Shown here piece by piece: positions 9,017 to 18,844 of a stretch of DNA of 64,000 bases. The translations under genes and the position numbers were made by a program. The notes beneath the pieces were generated by a model. It ran no database searches. It had not been told where the DNA came from and worked only from the letters and a program-made list of their open reading frames with translations. Position 1 is the first letter of the stretch. Each line of letters starts with the position of its first letter. This DNA comes from Pseudomonas triclosanedens (GTDB lineage Bacteria; Pseudomonadota; Gammaproteobacteria; Pseudomonadales; Pseudomonadaceae): positions 1,550,001-1,614,000 of the forward strand of contig NZ_CP113432.1 in assembly GCF_026686735.1 (NCBI RefSeq). The letters are read 5' to 3'.

Positions 9017-9760
9017 TCAGAAGGTCTTCGAGACGCTGGCTGCCACAGTGGCCGTGCAGGCGTCCTCGAAGCCGAAGGTGTTCAGGCATTCGGCCTGGGA
9101 CAGATCGGTGTCGATGTAGCTCACCGCCCAGTCCAGTCCTGCCAGTTCATGGCTCAGTTTGACTTCCCATTCATGGTAGGTGTCGCGGGTATCGCCGCTG
9201 GCCGACAGGTACAGCGGGTCCTTGGCATCGTTGCGGCCGTAGCGCATGCGCAACTTGAATTCGGCTGGCAGTTCCGCGTCATAGGCGACGTAGGTGTAGA
9301 GGTTGGCCTGGCGGTCGCCGAAGTAGGTGGGGTAGTCGTCGCCGTAGTAGGCCGCCACCTCGAAACCATAGGCATGGAGAATGGCGTACACGTCGCTCTG
9401 GTTGAACTGGCTTTCCTTCGGATAGGTGTACTTGATGTAGCCCAGGTCCAGGCTTACCTCGTCATTCGCCTGCCAGTACCAGCCGCCGTAGTAGTCGATT
9501 TCCTGGCGCGTCTTGAAGTCGTAGCCGAAGTCGACATTGGAGGTCCAGGCGCCCAGATACAGGCCGCTGGCGTGCTGCAGGGTCAGGCCGAGTTGCGCGG
9601 CGGGGTCGCCCTGGGTCTGCGAGATACCGCGGGTGCGGTAGTCGCTGGCGACGGTGGCGTCGATCTGCAGGGCGAAGTCCTGGTTGAGTTCAACGGCCAG
9701 GGCCGGAGTGAGCGGTGCGCACGCGAGCAGCGCGCCGATAAGCCATTGCGGGCGGTTCAT
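9017..9760 (-). CDS. TorF-family putative outer-membrane porin
   Basis: A 247-residue beta-barrel protein with a signal peptide (MNRPQWLIGALLACAPLTPA, cleavage after ALA). The family signature TVASDYRTRGISQTQGDPA appears just after it, and the barrel strands carry alternating aromatic residues (GGWYWQANDEVSLDLGYI), ending in Phe as outer-membrane proteins do. Family members are predicted small-molecule porins of unverified function. It lies downstream of the amidohydrolase gene on the same strand across a hairpin-containing 152-base gap. Confidence 0.85.
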   Translation of the reverse strand: MNRPQWLIGALLACAPLTPALAVELNQDFALQIDATVASDYRTRGISQTQGDPAAQLGLTLQHASGLYLGAWTSNVDFGYDFKTRQEIDYYGGWYWQANDEVSLDLGYIKYTYPKESQFNQSDVYAILHAYGFEVAAYYGDDYPTYFGDRQANLYTYVAYDAELPAEFKLRMRYGRNDAKDPLYLSASGDTRDTYHEWEVKLSHELAGLDWAVSYIDTDLSQAECLNTFGFEDACTATVAASVSKTF

Positions 9761-9871
9761 GCGGATGTCCCTTTGTTGTGATTGTCTGTGGGGCAGTGCG
9801 AAAAATCCCGCGCAGCGCCAGCCCTCCCGGCGTTGCCGGGAGGCGAGGTGGGGGCTGGGCTGGCGGGCAAG

Positions 9872-9898
9872 GCGCCGGGGCTGTTCGGACCCCGGCGC
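9872..9898 (-). terminator. Hairpin after the amidohydrolase gene
   Basis: A perfect 9-bp GC-rich inverted repeat (GCGCCGGGG / CCCCGGCGC, 9-base loop) lies 14 bases beyond the amidohydrolase stop. A second hairpin, CCTCCCGG/CCGGGAGG, is at 9823-9843. There is no long U tract, so termination may be partial and allow read-through into the porin gene. Confidence 0.45.
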
Positions 9899-9912
9899 GG
9901 GAGCCCGGCTCG

Positions 9913-11670
9913 TCAGAGAGCCGGTACGTCGTCGGCGCGGTAGACTTCGCGACCTTCGAACAGGGTGCGCAGCACGCGGGCCTCGGCCAGTTCCTGGTCG
10001 GGCACGGTGAATACGTCGCGGTCGAGCACGACCAGGTCGGCCTGCTTGCCGGGGGCGAGGCTGCCGATTTTCTGGCCCAGGCCGATGGCCTGCGCGGCGT
10101 TGCGGGTGTAGGCGTAGAACATGGTCTGGCGGTCGACCCGCTCTTCGGGAATGAGCACGCCTTCCTGACCCTGGCGGGTGACCGCCTGGTACACCGCCTT
10201 CAATGGGTCCGGGGTGGACACCGGCCAGTCGCTGGCGCCGGCGATTTCCGCGCCGTTGTTCAGCAGCGACTTCGCCGGGTACATGTAGCGGTAGGCATCG
10301 TCGGCGATGTAAGGCTTCACCAGCTCCACGGTGTAGGCCTCGGCGGTGGCCCAGTCGAGCTGCATCGAGGCGATCACGCCCAGTTGCCTGAAGCGCGGGA
10401 AGTCCTGCGGGTTCACCAGTTGCAGGTGGGTGATCGAGTGGGCGATGCCGCTCTGCCGGTCCTTGCGCGCCTGGGCGATGCCGTTGAGCGATTCGCGCAC
10501 CGCACGATCGCCGATAGCGTGGATGTGCACCAGCCAGCCACGGGCGTCGGCAGCGCTGACCAGTTCGCCGAAATGCTTCGGATCGATCAGCAGTTCGCCG
10601 GGCTTGTGGCTGTTCTTGTAGTTCTCCAGCAGCGCGGCCGACTGGGCCGGGTACTCGATCACGCCGTCGGCGAAGACCTTGATGCCTGGCAGGGTCAGGT
10701 TGGGAATGCCCTGGAACTGCTGGCGCACCTTGTCCAGCGTGTCGAGGTCGGCCGGGCGGCTCTTCGGATTGGCCACCAGCAGCGCCGCGACGTGCGCGGT
10801 GAGCTGGCCTTCGCGCGCCAGGTCGCGGTACACCGGCAGTACGCCGACGGTCTTCTCGGTGGGCTTGATGTTGAACAGCGCATCGCCCGGGCTGCCGTTG
10901 GCTGCCGGGTCCATCCAGGCGGTGATACCCAGGCTGTTGTTGTATTTCACGGCGGCGACGCCCGCGCGGTCCATCGTCTTCGCGTCGGCGGCCGGCATTG
11001 CGGCGGCGACCAGGTCGAAGCCCGAGTCGACCACGAAACCGGTGGGGTTGAAGTCCTTGTCGTGGGCGACGTTCCGCTGCTCCAGTTCACTCAGGCCGCG
11101 TACCCGCTTGGCGTCGAGGCCGGCGCGCTTGAGCATGGCGGCGTTGGCCCAGGCGGTGTGGTGGTCGCTGCCGATCAGCACTACCGGCAGGTTGGCCCAT
11201 TCGCCCCGGTTCAGGCGCTTGGCCAGGCCGTCGGCCTGGGACCAGTAGGTGGAGTTCATGCCGTTCATCACGACGATGTCGCCAACCCGCGCCTTGCCGC
11301 TGTCGCGGTCCTGCCCGAGGCGCTGGACGAAGGCATCCAGTTCGAGCTGTTCGTCCTGCATGCTGGCGGAGATCAGTTCCAGGCCGCCGAAGATGGAGTG
11401 CGAGTGGCTGTCGATGAAGCCCGGCATCACCACCTTGCCGCCCAGGTCGACGACCTTGCTGGCGGCATCGCCCAGGGCGCGGATCTCATCGTTGGAGCCG
11501 ACCCGCAGGACCTTGCCGTCCGCTACCGCGACAGCCTGTTGCAGCGCTTGGCCGGGTTCGGCGGTGAAGACCTTGCCGTTGAGCAGGATCAGGTCTGCGT
11601 TCTGTGCCTGTGCTTCCAAAGTGCTTAGTGCAATGGCAACCGCCAGCGCGCCTTTGAGCAACGTATGCAT
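9913..11670 (-). CDS. Secreted YtcJ-type amidohydrolase
   Basis: A 585-residue amidohydrolase of the YtcJ/NfdA branch. It has a signal peptide (MHTLLKGALAVAIALSTLEA) so it is probably periplasmic. The metal-binding start of the TIM barrel is MPGFIDSHSHS, with further His in GSDHHTAWAN and HIHAIGDRAVRESL, and a final ASDWPVSTPDPL loop holding the catalytic Asp. Enzymes of this group hydrolyse N-substituted formamides, hydantoins or related C-N bonds; the substrate here is unknown. A LysR regulator is divergent 114 bases away, and a porin follows on the same strand, suggesting a small uptake-and-hydrolysis unit. Confidence 0.88.
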   Translation of the reverse strand: MHTLLKGALAVAIALSTLEAQAQNADLILLNGKVFTAEPGQALQQAVAVADGKVLRVGSNDEIRALGDAASKVVDLGGKVVMPGFIDSHSHSIFGGLELISASMQDEQLELDAFVQRLGQDRDSGKARVGDIVVMNGMNSTYWSQADGLAKRLNRGEWANLPVVLIGSDHHTAWANAAMLKRAGLDAKRVRGLSELEQRNVAHDKDFNPTGFVVDSGFDLVAAAMPAADAKTMDRAGVAAVKYNNSLGITAWMDPAANGSPGDALFNIKPTEKTVGVLPVYRDLAREGQLTAHVAALLVANPKSRPADLDTLDKVRQQFQGIPNLTLPGIKVFADGVIEYPAQSAALLENYKNSHKPGELLIDPKHFGELVSAADARGWLVHIHAIGDRAVRESLNGIAQARKDRQSGIAHSITHLQLVNPQDFPRFRQLGVIASMQLDWATAEAYTVELVKPYIADDAYRYMYPAKSLLNNGAEIAGASDWPVSTPDPLKAVYQAVTRQGQEGVLIPEERVDRQTMFYAYTRNAAQAIGLGQKIGSLAPGKQADLVVLDRDVFTVPDQELAEARVLRTLFEGREVYRADDVPAL

Positions 11671-11784
11671 GACTTCCCCTTGTGTACCGGTTGATTTTTA
11701 TTGGTCTGCACAAGAGGCTATCGAGGCGGCCGGCGGCTCGAAAGGCGCTATCGCTCATAACACTTGTGAACGTTTGGAACGAAT

Positions 11785-12693
11785 ATGGACAAGTTCAGCA
11801 GCCTGGAGATGTTCGTCGCCAGTGCCGAAACCGGCAGCTTCAGCCGCGCCGCAGAGCGGCTGGGCAAGACTCCTTCGGCCGTCACCAAGGCCATCGGGCT
11901 GCTGGAGATCGAGCTGGGTGCGCGGTTGTTCGAGCGCACCACGCGCAGCATGTCGCTGACCGAGGCTGGCCAGCTCTACCTGGATGGTGCCCGCGAAGTG
12001 CTGGCGCGGATGCGCGAGACCACCGAAGAAATTGCCCAGTTGCATCACAGCCTGCGGGGCGTGCTGCGCATCACCGGGCCTCTGATCGTCGGGCCGGTAT
12101 TTCTCGACCAGGCCTGCGCCGAATTCCTCGAACAGAACCCGGATGTTCGCTTGCAGGTCGATCTGTCCGACAGCTATCTCGACCTGCTCGACGGGCGCTA
12201 CGACCTGGCTTTGCGCATGGGCAACAGCAATCTGCCGGGGCTGATCGCCCAGCCCCTGGCGCAGAGCCGCATCGCCCTCTGCGCCAGCCCTGCCTACCTG
12301 GCGCGGCGGGGCGTGCCGCAGCACCCTCGGGAGGTCGCCGAGCATGACTGCCTGGTCTACCGCCACCCGGCGCTGGACGACCGCTGGTGGTTCGAGGTGG
12401 ACGGCGAGCGTTATTCGACGCCGCGCAGCGGGCGGCTGAGCAGCGATAACCAGGCTGTGCTGCTGACCGCCTGCCTGGCTGGGCACGGGTTGCTGCCGTG
12501 TCCGCGCTGGAGTGTGCTGGAGCACTTGCGCTCGGGTCGCCTGGTGACGGTGCTGGATGACTTCTTCTTCGAGCCGGATACCTTCGGCGCGCAGATTCTC
12601 GCGGTGTACCCCAGCAACCGCCGGGCTACGCGCAGGATTCACTCGTTCATCGAACACCTGCGCGCCTTTCTGCTGCGCGGCGGCATTTTCTGA
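11785..12693 (+). CDS. LysR-family transcriptional regulator
   Basis: A 302-residue LysR regulator. The winged HTH spans residues 1-60 (FVASAETGSFSRAAERLGKT, then ELGARLFERTTRSMSLTEAG), followed by the periplasmic-binding-like effector domain (RGVLRITGPLIVG, DLALRMGNS, QPLAQSRIALCASPAYLA), the pattern of the DmlR/PgrR-like subgroup. It is divergent from the amidohydrolase gene, its likely target; CTTGTG and CACAAG inverted arms flank the AT-rich centre of the shared 114-base promoter region. Confidence 0.9.
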   Translation: MDKFSSLEMFVASAETGSFSRAAERLGKTPSAVTKAIGLLEIELGARLFERTTRSMSLTEAGQLYLDGAREVLARMRETTEEIAQLHHSLRGVLRITGPLIVGPVFLDQACAEFLEQNPDVRLQVDLSDSYLDLLDGRYDLALRMGNSNLPGLIAQPLAQSRIALCASPAYLARRGVPQHPREVAEHDCLVYRHPALDDRWWFEVDGERYSTPRSGRLSSDNQAVLLTACLAGHGLLPCPRWSVLEHLRSGRLVTVLDDFFFEPDTFGAQILAVYPSNRRATRRIHSFIEHLRAFLLRGGIF

Positions 12694-12696
12694 AGC

Positions 12697-12867
12697 TCAG
12701 GGGCTGCAGCCCACGGCCAGCACAAGCATGGTGGCCGCTGCGCAACCGCCGAGGATGATCGGCAGCGCCGCGCTCCAGCCCAAGCGTGCGCCGTTGCTGA
12801 ACACCGGCAGGGGCGCCGGGCCGGGAGTGTTCGCGGCAACGACGGCGAGCAGCAGAATGGCAGCCAT
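12697..12867 (-). pseudogene. LysE-family transporter, N-terminal fragment
   Basis: The frame encodes 56 residues that read like the first third of a LysE/RhtB exporter: a membrane helix with AANTPGP (the family's conserved TPGP), then a polar stretch with NGARLGW and a second hydrophobic segment ending at GCSP followed by a stop. Full-length members have about 200 residues and five to six membrane segments, so the rest is missing. It follows the AraC-type regulator on the same strand, a common AraC-LysE pairing, and ends where the LysR gene ends. Probably a remnant left by a deletion. Confidence 0.5.
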
Positions 12868-12933
12868 TGGCTGATGTGGCCGAGGTGGCTCCGGTGAATC
12901 GGCGGAAGCCTCATTCTCGCCAGCGCGGCGGGC

Positions 12934-13770
12934 TCAGTCTGGGAGCTGTGAGCAGCGCTTGCGGTAGTAGGCGGGCGTGACCCCATAGGCGCGACGGAAC
13001 CAGCGGCCCAGGTGGCTCTGGTCGGCGAAACCGAGGTCGGCGGCGACGTCCGCCGGTGCCATGCCACGGCCGAGCAACTGGCGGGCACGGGCCAGCCGTA
13101 GCTGGATCAGGTAGGCGTGCGGCGGCAGGCCGAAGGCCAGCTTGAAGGCGCGGGTCAGGCGGAAACGGTCGCAACCGCAGGCGCGGGCCAGGTCGTCGAG
13201 GCCGATGTCCTGCGTCAGGTTGGCGTGCAGGTAGTCCCGTGCGCGTTGCGCCACCAGCGGCAGTTGCGGTTGCAGGGCGCTGCGCTGGCGCCATTGCAGG
13301 CGCCGCGTAAGGCCGTCGAGCAGGTCGTCGATGGCACTCTGGCGGACGATCTTCAGGTCAGCGGCGTGTACCGCCTGGAAGGCTTCGTCGATGCGTCGCA
13401 CCAGCAGCGGGTCGTCGAACAGCAATTGCGGCACGCCCAACTGGCAGTTGGCTGGAGCTTCCTCGAACAGCGTGGCGATCTCGCGTTCCAGCCAGGGCGC
13501 GTCGAGGTAGAGCATGCGGTAGGTGAAGCCACCTTCGGTGGGCGCGTCGCCGTCGTGGATGTCCCCGGGCTCGAGGAAGAACACCTTGCCGGCGGTGCTG
13601 ATGTGGCGCTCGCCCCGGCAGCGGAACTGCTGGACGCCGGATTCGGTGAAGCCGACCAGGTAGCTGTCGTGCCAGTGTGGGTCGTAGGCGTGGCCCTTGA
13701 AGTGCGCGCGCAGGCTCTGGATGCCGGTGTCGGCATCCTGCAGCAGGTCGATCCAGTTGTCTTTGTGCAT
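12934..13770 (-). CDS. AraC-family regulator with N-terminal cupin sensor
   Basis: A 278-residue AraC-type activator. The N-terminal cupin arm (DPHWHDSYLVGFTESGVQQF, FFLEPGDIHDGDAP) would bind the effector; two HTH motifs lie near residues 190-275 (LDDLARACGCDRFRLTRAF and VAADLGFADQSHLGRWFRRA). Homologues often control an adjacent LysE-type amino-acid exporter; here only a truncated LysE fragment remains 66 bases downstream, so its local target may be lost. Confidence 0.9.
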   Translation of the reverse strand: MHKDNWIDLLQDADTGIQSLRAHFKGHAYDPHWHDSYLVGFTESGVQQFRCRGERHISTAGKVFFLEPGDIHDGDAPTEGGFTYRMLYLDAPWLEREIATLFEEAPANCQLGVPQLLFDDPLLVRRIDEAFQAVHAADLKIVRQSAIDDLLDGLTRRLQWRQRSALQPQLPLVAQRARDYLHANLTQDIGLDDLARACGCDRFRLTRAFKLAFGLPPHAYLIQLRLARARQLLGRGMAPADVAADLGFADQSHLGRWFRRAYGVTPAYYRKRCSQLPD

Positions 13771-13965
13771 GGGCCGTTTTCGCCTCGCTTGCCCGGTCGG
13801 ACAGAATAGCGCGCGTGCGCTGGCTGTCTGGAAGATTCGTGCAACCGTCGATCAGGCCGGGCCGTTGCGGGTTCTTGATCCTGCACAGCAGCGGTGTAGC
13901 GTGACTTGTGTATCGTGCTGGGGCGCCGGCAGCGACGGGCTGTCTGCGCCTGAGGAGCCCGTGTC

Positions 13966-15351
13966 ATGCCCGAACCGATGAGTTTCAACCGCGCGCTGGT
14001 GGAGAAGTACGACCGCCCCGGCCCGCGCTATACGTCCTATCCCACCGCACCGCAGTTTCACGGCGCCTTCGCCGCCGATGACTACCGCGCGGCGGCGCGG
14101 CGCAGCAACGAGGCACCGTCCAAGCCGCTCTCGGTGTACATCCATGTCCCGTTCTGCGAGAGCCTCTGCTACTACTGCGCCTGCAACAAGATCATCACCC
14201 GCAAGACCCACCGTGCGGTCGAGTACCTCGGCTACCTCAAGCGCGAGATCGCCATGCAGGCGGCGCTGTTCGACGGCACCCGCAAGCTCACCCAGTTGCA
14301 CCTGGGCGGCGGTACCCCGACCTACCTGACCGGCGAGCAGCTCTGCGAGCTGATGGATTGCCTGCGCGAACACTTCAACCTGGATGAGAGCGACGCCCAC
14401 GAGTTTTCCATCGAGGTCGATCCGCGCACCATCAGCCGCGAACGTATCGCCGAGTTGCGTGCGCAGGGCTTCAACCGCCTGAGCTTCGGCGTGCAGGACT
14501 TCGACGAAAAGGTCCAGGCCGCGGTCAACCGTGTGCAGAGCGAGCAGCAGATATTCGATCTGGTGCAGGCCGCCCGCGAGGCGCGCTTCAAGTCGGTCTC
14601 CGTGGACCTGATCTACGGCCTGCCGCTGCAGACGGTGGAAAGCTTCGACGCCACCCTGGGCAAGCTCGTCGCGCTGCGCCCCGACCGTATCGCCGCCTAC
14701 AGCTATGCGCACCTGCCCGAGCGCGTGCGCGCACAACGGCTGATCCGCCGCGAGGACATGCCGCCGCCGGAACGCAAGCTGGAACTGCTGGAGCTGACGA
14801 TCCGCCGGCTGACGCAGGAGGGCTACCTCTACATCGGCATGGACCACTTCGCGCGGCCCGGTGACGAGCTGGCCGTGGCCCGTGCCAACGGCACGCTGCA
14901 GCGCAATTTCCAGGGCTATTCGACCCACGCCGACTGCGACCTGATCGCGCTGGGCGTATCGTCGATCAGCAAGGTCGGCGACACCTACGCGCAGAACGTG
15001 AAAGAGCTGTCGCAGTACTACGCCCGCATCAACGAGGGGCTGCTGCCGGTGCACAAGGGGTACCGCCTGACTGACGACGATCGCCTGCGCCGCGAGGTGA
15101 TCGGCGCGCTGATGTGCCACGGCCGCGTGGACTACCCGGCGCTGGAGTCGTGCCACGGCATTCGCTTCACGGAGTATTTCGCGGATGCGCTACGCCAGTT
15201 GCAGGAGCAGGTTGGCGACGGGCTGGTGGCGTTGCAGGACGATGCGCTGGTGTTGCTGCCCCAGGGGCAGTTGATGATGCGCAGCGTGGCGATGGCGTTC
15301 GATGCCTACCTGGGCGGCAGGCAGAGCGAGCGCTTCTCGCGCACCATCTGA
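13966..15351 (+). CDS. hemN: Oxygen-independent coproporphyrinogen III oxidase
   Basis: A 461-residue radical-SAM enzyme that converts coproporphyrinogen III to protoporphyrinogen IX without oxygen in heme synthesis. The [4Fe-4S] motif C-x3-C-x2-C is C64, C68 and C71 (CESLCYYCACNK), and LHLGGGTPTYL and SFGVQDFDEKVQ are the SAM-binding and substrate motifs of true HemN. Length and the N-terminal EKYDRPGPRYTSYPTA match the bona fide enzyme rather than HemW. Translation may start at the ATG at 13966 or 13978. In pseudomonads the gene is under Anr control; I see only a TTGAT half-site near 13875, so regulation is not shown. A strong terminator follows. Confidence 0.95.
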   Translation: MPEPMSFNRALVEKYDRPGPRYTSYPTAPQFHGAFAADDYRAAARRSNEAPSKPLSVYIHVPFCESLCYYCACNKIITRKTHRAVEYLGYLKREIAMQAALFDGTRKLTQLHLGGGTPTYLTGEQLCELMDCLREHFNLDESDAHEFSIEVDPRTISRERIAELRAQGFNRLSFGVQDFDEKVQAAVNRVQSEQQIFDLVQAAREARFKSVSVDLIYGLPLQTVESFDATLGKLVALRPDRIAAYSYAHLPERVRAQRLIRREDMPPPERKLELLELTIRRLTQEGYLYIGMDHFARPGDELAVARANGTLQRNFQGYSTHADCDLIALGVSSISKVGDTYAQNVKELSQYYARINEGLLPVHKGYRLTDDDRLRREVIGALMCHGRVDYPALESCHGIRFTEYFADALRQLQEQVGDGLVALQDDALVLLPQGQLMMRSVAMAFDAYLGGRQSERFSRTI

Positions 15352-15362
15352 TGTCTTTGAAT

Positions 15363-15400
15363 GGCCCCGGCGACCTGGTGAAGGTTGCCGGGGCCTTTTT
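15363..15400 (+). terminator. Rho-independent terminator of hemN
   Basis: A perfect 9-bp stem GGCCCCGGC / GCCGGGGCC at 15363-15371 and 15387-15395 is followed by five T residues, 12 bases past the hemN stop. Confidence 0.9.
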
Positions 15401-15410
15401 CGTTGCGGTG

Positions 15411-17021
15411 TCAGCCGGCCAGCGCGTCGAAGCTGTCGCTGCGGGCCATGCGCCAGATGCGTTCGTAGAACTCGCCTTCGATGTTGCCCGAGAGCAGTTC
15501 GCCGGGCTTGAGGAAGTAGTGCAGGTGCGAGAACAGGCGGATCTCGGTGGCCGAGACGCGGCGCACCAGGTGCCTGGCTTCCAGTTGCGACGGATGCTCG
15601 ATGCCGGCGGCGGCGATCATCTCGGCCAGGCCCTTGAGGGTGTTGCGGTGGAAGTTGTAGACCCGCTCGGCCTTGTCCGGCACCACCAGCGCGCGCTGGC
15701 GCAGTGGGTCCTGGGTGGCCACGCCGGTTGGGCACTTGTTGGTGTGGCAGCTCTGCGACTGGATGCAGCCGATGGCGAACATGAAGCCGCGCGCCGAGTT
15801 GGCCCAGTCGGCACCCATTGCCAGCACGCTGGCGATATCGAAGGCGCTGACGATCTTGCCGCTGGCGCCGATGCGGATCTTGTCGCGCAGGCCCAGGCCT
15901 ACCAGGGTGTTGTGCACGAACAGCAGGCCCTCGCGCATCGGCAGGCCCATGTGGTCGGTGAACTCCAGTGGCGCGGCGCCGGTGCCGCCTTCCTTGCCGT
16001 CGACGACGATGAAGTCGGGGAGGATGCCGGTCTCGTGCATGGCCTTGGCGATGCCCATGAATTCCCACGGGTGGCCGATGCACAGTTTGAAGCCCACCGG
16101 CTTGCCGCCGGACAGCTCGCGTAGCTGCACGATGAAGTCGAGCAGCCCCCTGGGTGTGCTGAAGGCACTGTGCGAGGACGGCGAGATGCAGTCCTGGCCC
16201 AGGGGCACGCCGCGGGTGGCGGCGATTTCCGGAGTCACCTTGTGCTTGGGCAGGATGCCACCGTGGCCGGGCTTGGCGCCCTGGCTGAGCTTGATCTCGA
16301 TCATCTTCACCTGCGGGTCGACCGCCTGTCTGGCGAAGCGCTCGGCGCTGAAACTGCCGTCGTCGTTGCGGCAGCCGAAATAGCCGCTGCCCAGTTCCCA
16401 GGTGAGGTCGCCGCCGTACTCGCGGTGATAGGGGCTGATGCTGCCCTCGCCGGTGTCATGGATGAAGCCGCCCATCTTGGCGCCCTTGTTCAGCGCGCGG
16501 ATGGCGTTGGCGCTCAGCGAGCCGAAGCTCATCGCCGAGATGTTGAACACCGAGATGGAATAGGGCTGCTTGCACTCCGGGCCGCCGACGGTGACGCGGA
16601 AGGTGCATGGGTCGGCCACCGGGGCCGGGCGGATCGAGTGAGCGATGAATTCGAAGCCCGACTGGTAGACGTCGATGAGCGTGCCGAAGGGCTTGTCGGC
16701 GGTCTCGTTCTTCGCCCGCGAGTACACCAGGGCGCGCTGGGCGCGCGAGAAGGGTAGCGCTTCCTGGTCGCCTTCGAGCAGGTACTGGCGGATTTCCGGG
16801 CGGATGGCTTCGACCAGATAGCGGATGTTGCCGAGGATCGGGTAGTTGCGGCGTACCGCGTGGCGTTCCTGCAACAGGTCGAAGATGCCCAGCACGCTGA
16901 GGGCGAGGGTCGTCAGGGTGAAGGGCCAGACCCAGTCGTGGCCCAGGAAGGGCAGGCTGAACAGGGTGAACAGGACACACGCGGCGAAAAAGGCGTAGCG
17001 GCTTAGGAGCGACAGGTTCAT
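15411..17021 (-). CDS. Membrane-anchored FMN-binding glutamate-synthase-like protein
   Basis: A 536-residue protein with two N-terminal membrane helices (residues about 5-25 and 30-50) followed by a glutamate synthase alpha-subunit-like FMN/TIM-barrel domain. Family motifs visible are FNISAMSFGSLSANAI, GEGSISPYH, KLSQGAKPGHGG, IVVDGKEGGTGAAP and the Cys cluster CIQSQSCHTNKCPTGVA, which in glutamate synthase carries the 3Fe-4S cluster. It lacks the glutaminase domain, so it is not classical GltB; the reaction is unknown. Start 17021 is chosen for GGAG just upstream. It is flanked by a gap and the serine deaminase on the same strand. Confidence 0.88.
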   Translation of the reverse strand: MNLSLLSRYAFFAACVLFTLFSLPFLGHDWVWPFTLTTLALSVLGIFDLLQERHAVRRNYPILGNIRYLVEAIRPEIRQYLLEGDQEALPFSRAQRALVYSRAKNETADKPFGTLIDVYQSGFEFIAHSIRPAPVADPCTFRVTVGGPECKQPYSISVFNISAMSFGSLSANAIRALNKGAKMGGFIHDTGEGSISPYHREYGGDLTWELGSGYFGCRNDDGSFSAERFARQAVDPQVKMIEIKLSQGAKPGHGGILPKHKVTPEIAATRGVPLGQDCISPSSHSAFSTPRGLLDFIVQLRELSGGKPVGFKLCIGHPWEFMGIAKAMHETGILPDFIVVDGKEGGTGAAPLEFTDHMGLPMREGLLFVHNTLVGLGLRDKIRIGASGKIVSAFDIASVLAMGADWANSARGFMFAIGCIQSQSCHTNKCPTGVATQDPLRQRALVVPDKAERVYNFHRNTLKGLAEMIAAAGIEHPSQLEARHLVRRVSATEIRLFSHLHYFLKPGELLSGNIEGEFYERIWRMARSDSFDALAG

Positions 17022-17253
17022 GGAGTCTCCAGTCGTCGGGCTGAACACGGTAGGGGGGCCGAAAGGACCGCTACAGAGCATGGCAGGCAATGCGCCAGGC
17101 TGCTTGGGCGGAGGTCAACGCAGGGGCTTTCGGAGCGGAATTTGTTGTTCTGGCGCAGCGACGTTAGCCCGAAGACAAGGAAAAAGAAAGCTAGCTAACG
17201 ACTTTCTCCCGGTGCGAAAAGGCTTGTCTCGGGACGCGCAATGAACCGGCCCG

Positions 17254-18633
17254 TCAGCAGGCGATCACGTTCACCGCCAGGCCGCCCCTGGATGTTTCCT
17301 TGTACTTGTCCATCATGTCGCGCCCGGTATCGCGCAGGGTGTCGATGGCCTTGTCCAGCGATACCAGGTGCTGGCCGTCGCCGCGCAAGGCCAGTTGGGC
17401 GGCGTTGATCGCCTTCAGCGAGGCCATCGCGTTGCGTTCGATGCACGGCACTTGCACCAGCCCGGCGACGGGGTCGCAGGTCAGCCCGAGGTTGTGCTCC
17501 AGGCCGATTTCGGCGGCGTTCTCCACTTGTTCCAGGCTGCCGCCAAGCACTTCCGCCAGGCCGCCGGCGGCCATCGCGCAGGCAGAGCCGACCTCACCCT
17601 GGCAGCCGACCTCCGCGCCGGAAATCGACGCGTTGAGTTTGCACAGGATGCCGATGGCAGCAGCGGTGAGCAGGTAGCGTTCGATTGCATCTGTGCTGGC
17701 GCTGGTGTCGTAGCGCGCGTAGTAGTGCAACACCGCCGGAACGATGCCTGCCGCTCCATTGGTGGGCGCGGTCACTACCCGTCCGCCGGCTGCGTTCTCT
17801 TCGTTGACGGCCAGCGCCCAGAGGTCCACCCAGTCCATCGCGCCGAGGGTGCTGGCGATCAGGTTGCCACTGTCGGCCTCGTTCAGCCGGCGATGGAGCA
17901 TGGGGGCACGACGACGCACCTTGAGTCCGCCGGGCAGCGTGCCTTCGGTCTCCAGCCCTCGGCGTACGCAGGCCTGCATTTCGTCCCAGATGTGGGCGAG
18001 CCCGGCGTGGATTTCCGTCTCGCTGCGTACGGCCAGCTCGTTGGCCCACATCAGGTCGCTGATGCGTCTGAAACCGTGCCGGTGGCACAGCGTCAGCAGT
18101 TCCTCGGCGCTGTGGAAGGGGTAGGGCATGGGGTTGTCGGGCAGGGCGCGGTCGGTGTTGAAGTCCGCCTCGTCCACCACGAAACCGCCGCCGACGGAGT
18201 AGCAGACGCGTTCGTCGATGTCCTTGCCGGCGGCGTCGAAGGCCAAAAGGCGCAAGCCATTGGGATGTGCGGGCAGGCTGTCGTCGTGGAAGACCAGGTG
18301 CCGCGCTGGGTCGAAATCGATGTCGTGCATGCCGCCCAGGCGCAGGCGGTGGCGCGTGAGGATGTCGTTCACCTGCGGTGCCAGGCTGGCCGGGTCGGCT
18401 TCCGCCGGATCGATGCCGAGCAGGCCGATCAGGCACGCGCGGTCTGTGGCGTGGCCCTTGCCAGTGGCGCTGAGCGAACCGTAGAGATGCACCTCGACGG
18501 CCTTCGTGCGCTCCAGCCGGCCATTGGCCCGCAGGCGGTCGACGAACTCACGGGTGGCCCGCATCGGGCCGACGGTGTGCGAACTGGAAGGCCCGACGCC
18601 GGGCTTGAACATATCGAAGACGCTGAGGCTCAT
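17254..18633 (-). CDS. sdaA: L-serine ammonia-lyase (serine deaminase)
   Basis: A 459-residue single-chain [4Fe-4S] L-serine dehydratase that deaminates serine to pyruvate and ammonia. The front shows [20 protein letters not shown] and the beta-domain SSSHTVGPM loop; the catalytic domain carries [28 protein letters not shown] and [20 protein letters not shown] with the cluster cysteines. AGGAGGAATTCC lies upstream of the ATG. Several sda paralogues exist in pseudomonads, so the exact symbol (sdaA or sdaB) is uncertain. Glycine-cleavage genes are not adjacent. Confidence 0.93.
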   Translation of the reverse strand: MSLSVFDMFKPGVGPSSSHTVGPMRATREFVDRLRANGRLERTKAVEVHLYGSLSATGKGHATDRACLIGLLGIDPAEADPASLAPQVNDILTRHRLRLGGMHDIDFDPARHLVFHDDSLPAHPNGLRLLAFDAAGKDIDERVCYSVGGGFVVDEADFNTDRALPDNPMPYPFHSAEELLTLCHRHGFRRISDLMWANELAVRSETEIHAGLAHIWDEMQACVRRGLETEGTLPGGLKVRRRAPMLHRRLNEADSGNLIASTLGAMDWVDLWALAVNEENAAGGRVVTAPTNGAAGIVPAVLHYYARYDTSASTDAIERYLLTAAAIGILCKLNASISGAEVGCQGEVGSACAMAAGGLAEVLGGSLEQVENAAEIGLEHNLGLTCDPVAGLVQVPCIERNAMASLKAINAAQLALRGDGQHLVSLDKAIDTLRDTGRDMMDKYKETSRGGLAVNVIAC

Positions 18634-18844
18634 GGGGAATTCCTCCTGCCCTCAAGCATGGACCCGAATCAGAAAGGACGCCGGGCGAGTCGATGATGGG
18701 GGACTCCCGTTGCTATCGGTAAGCTGATCAGCAGTGTTTCATAAGTTGCCTTCAGCATTTTCATCTGTCTGACTGCCGCTGAATGAATAGAATGCACGCT
18801 CCCTTTTTGATGGGAGAACGCAATACGTGTTGATGGAGATATGA

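Noticed and set aside
9778..11628. 616-codon plus-strand frame opposite the amidohydrolase gene
   Set aside because: Low-complexity composition and no ribosome site or domain; the opposite strand holds a clear enzyme with signal peptide.
13851..13965. Possible Anr/FNR box before hemN
   Set aside because: Only a TTGAT half-site is present and the ATCAA half is missing.
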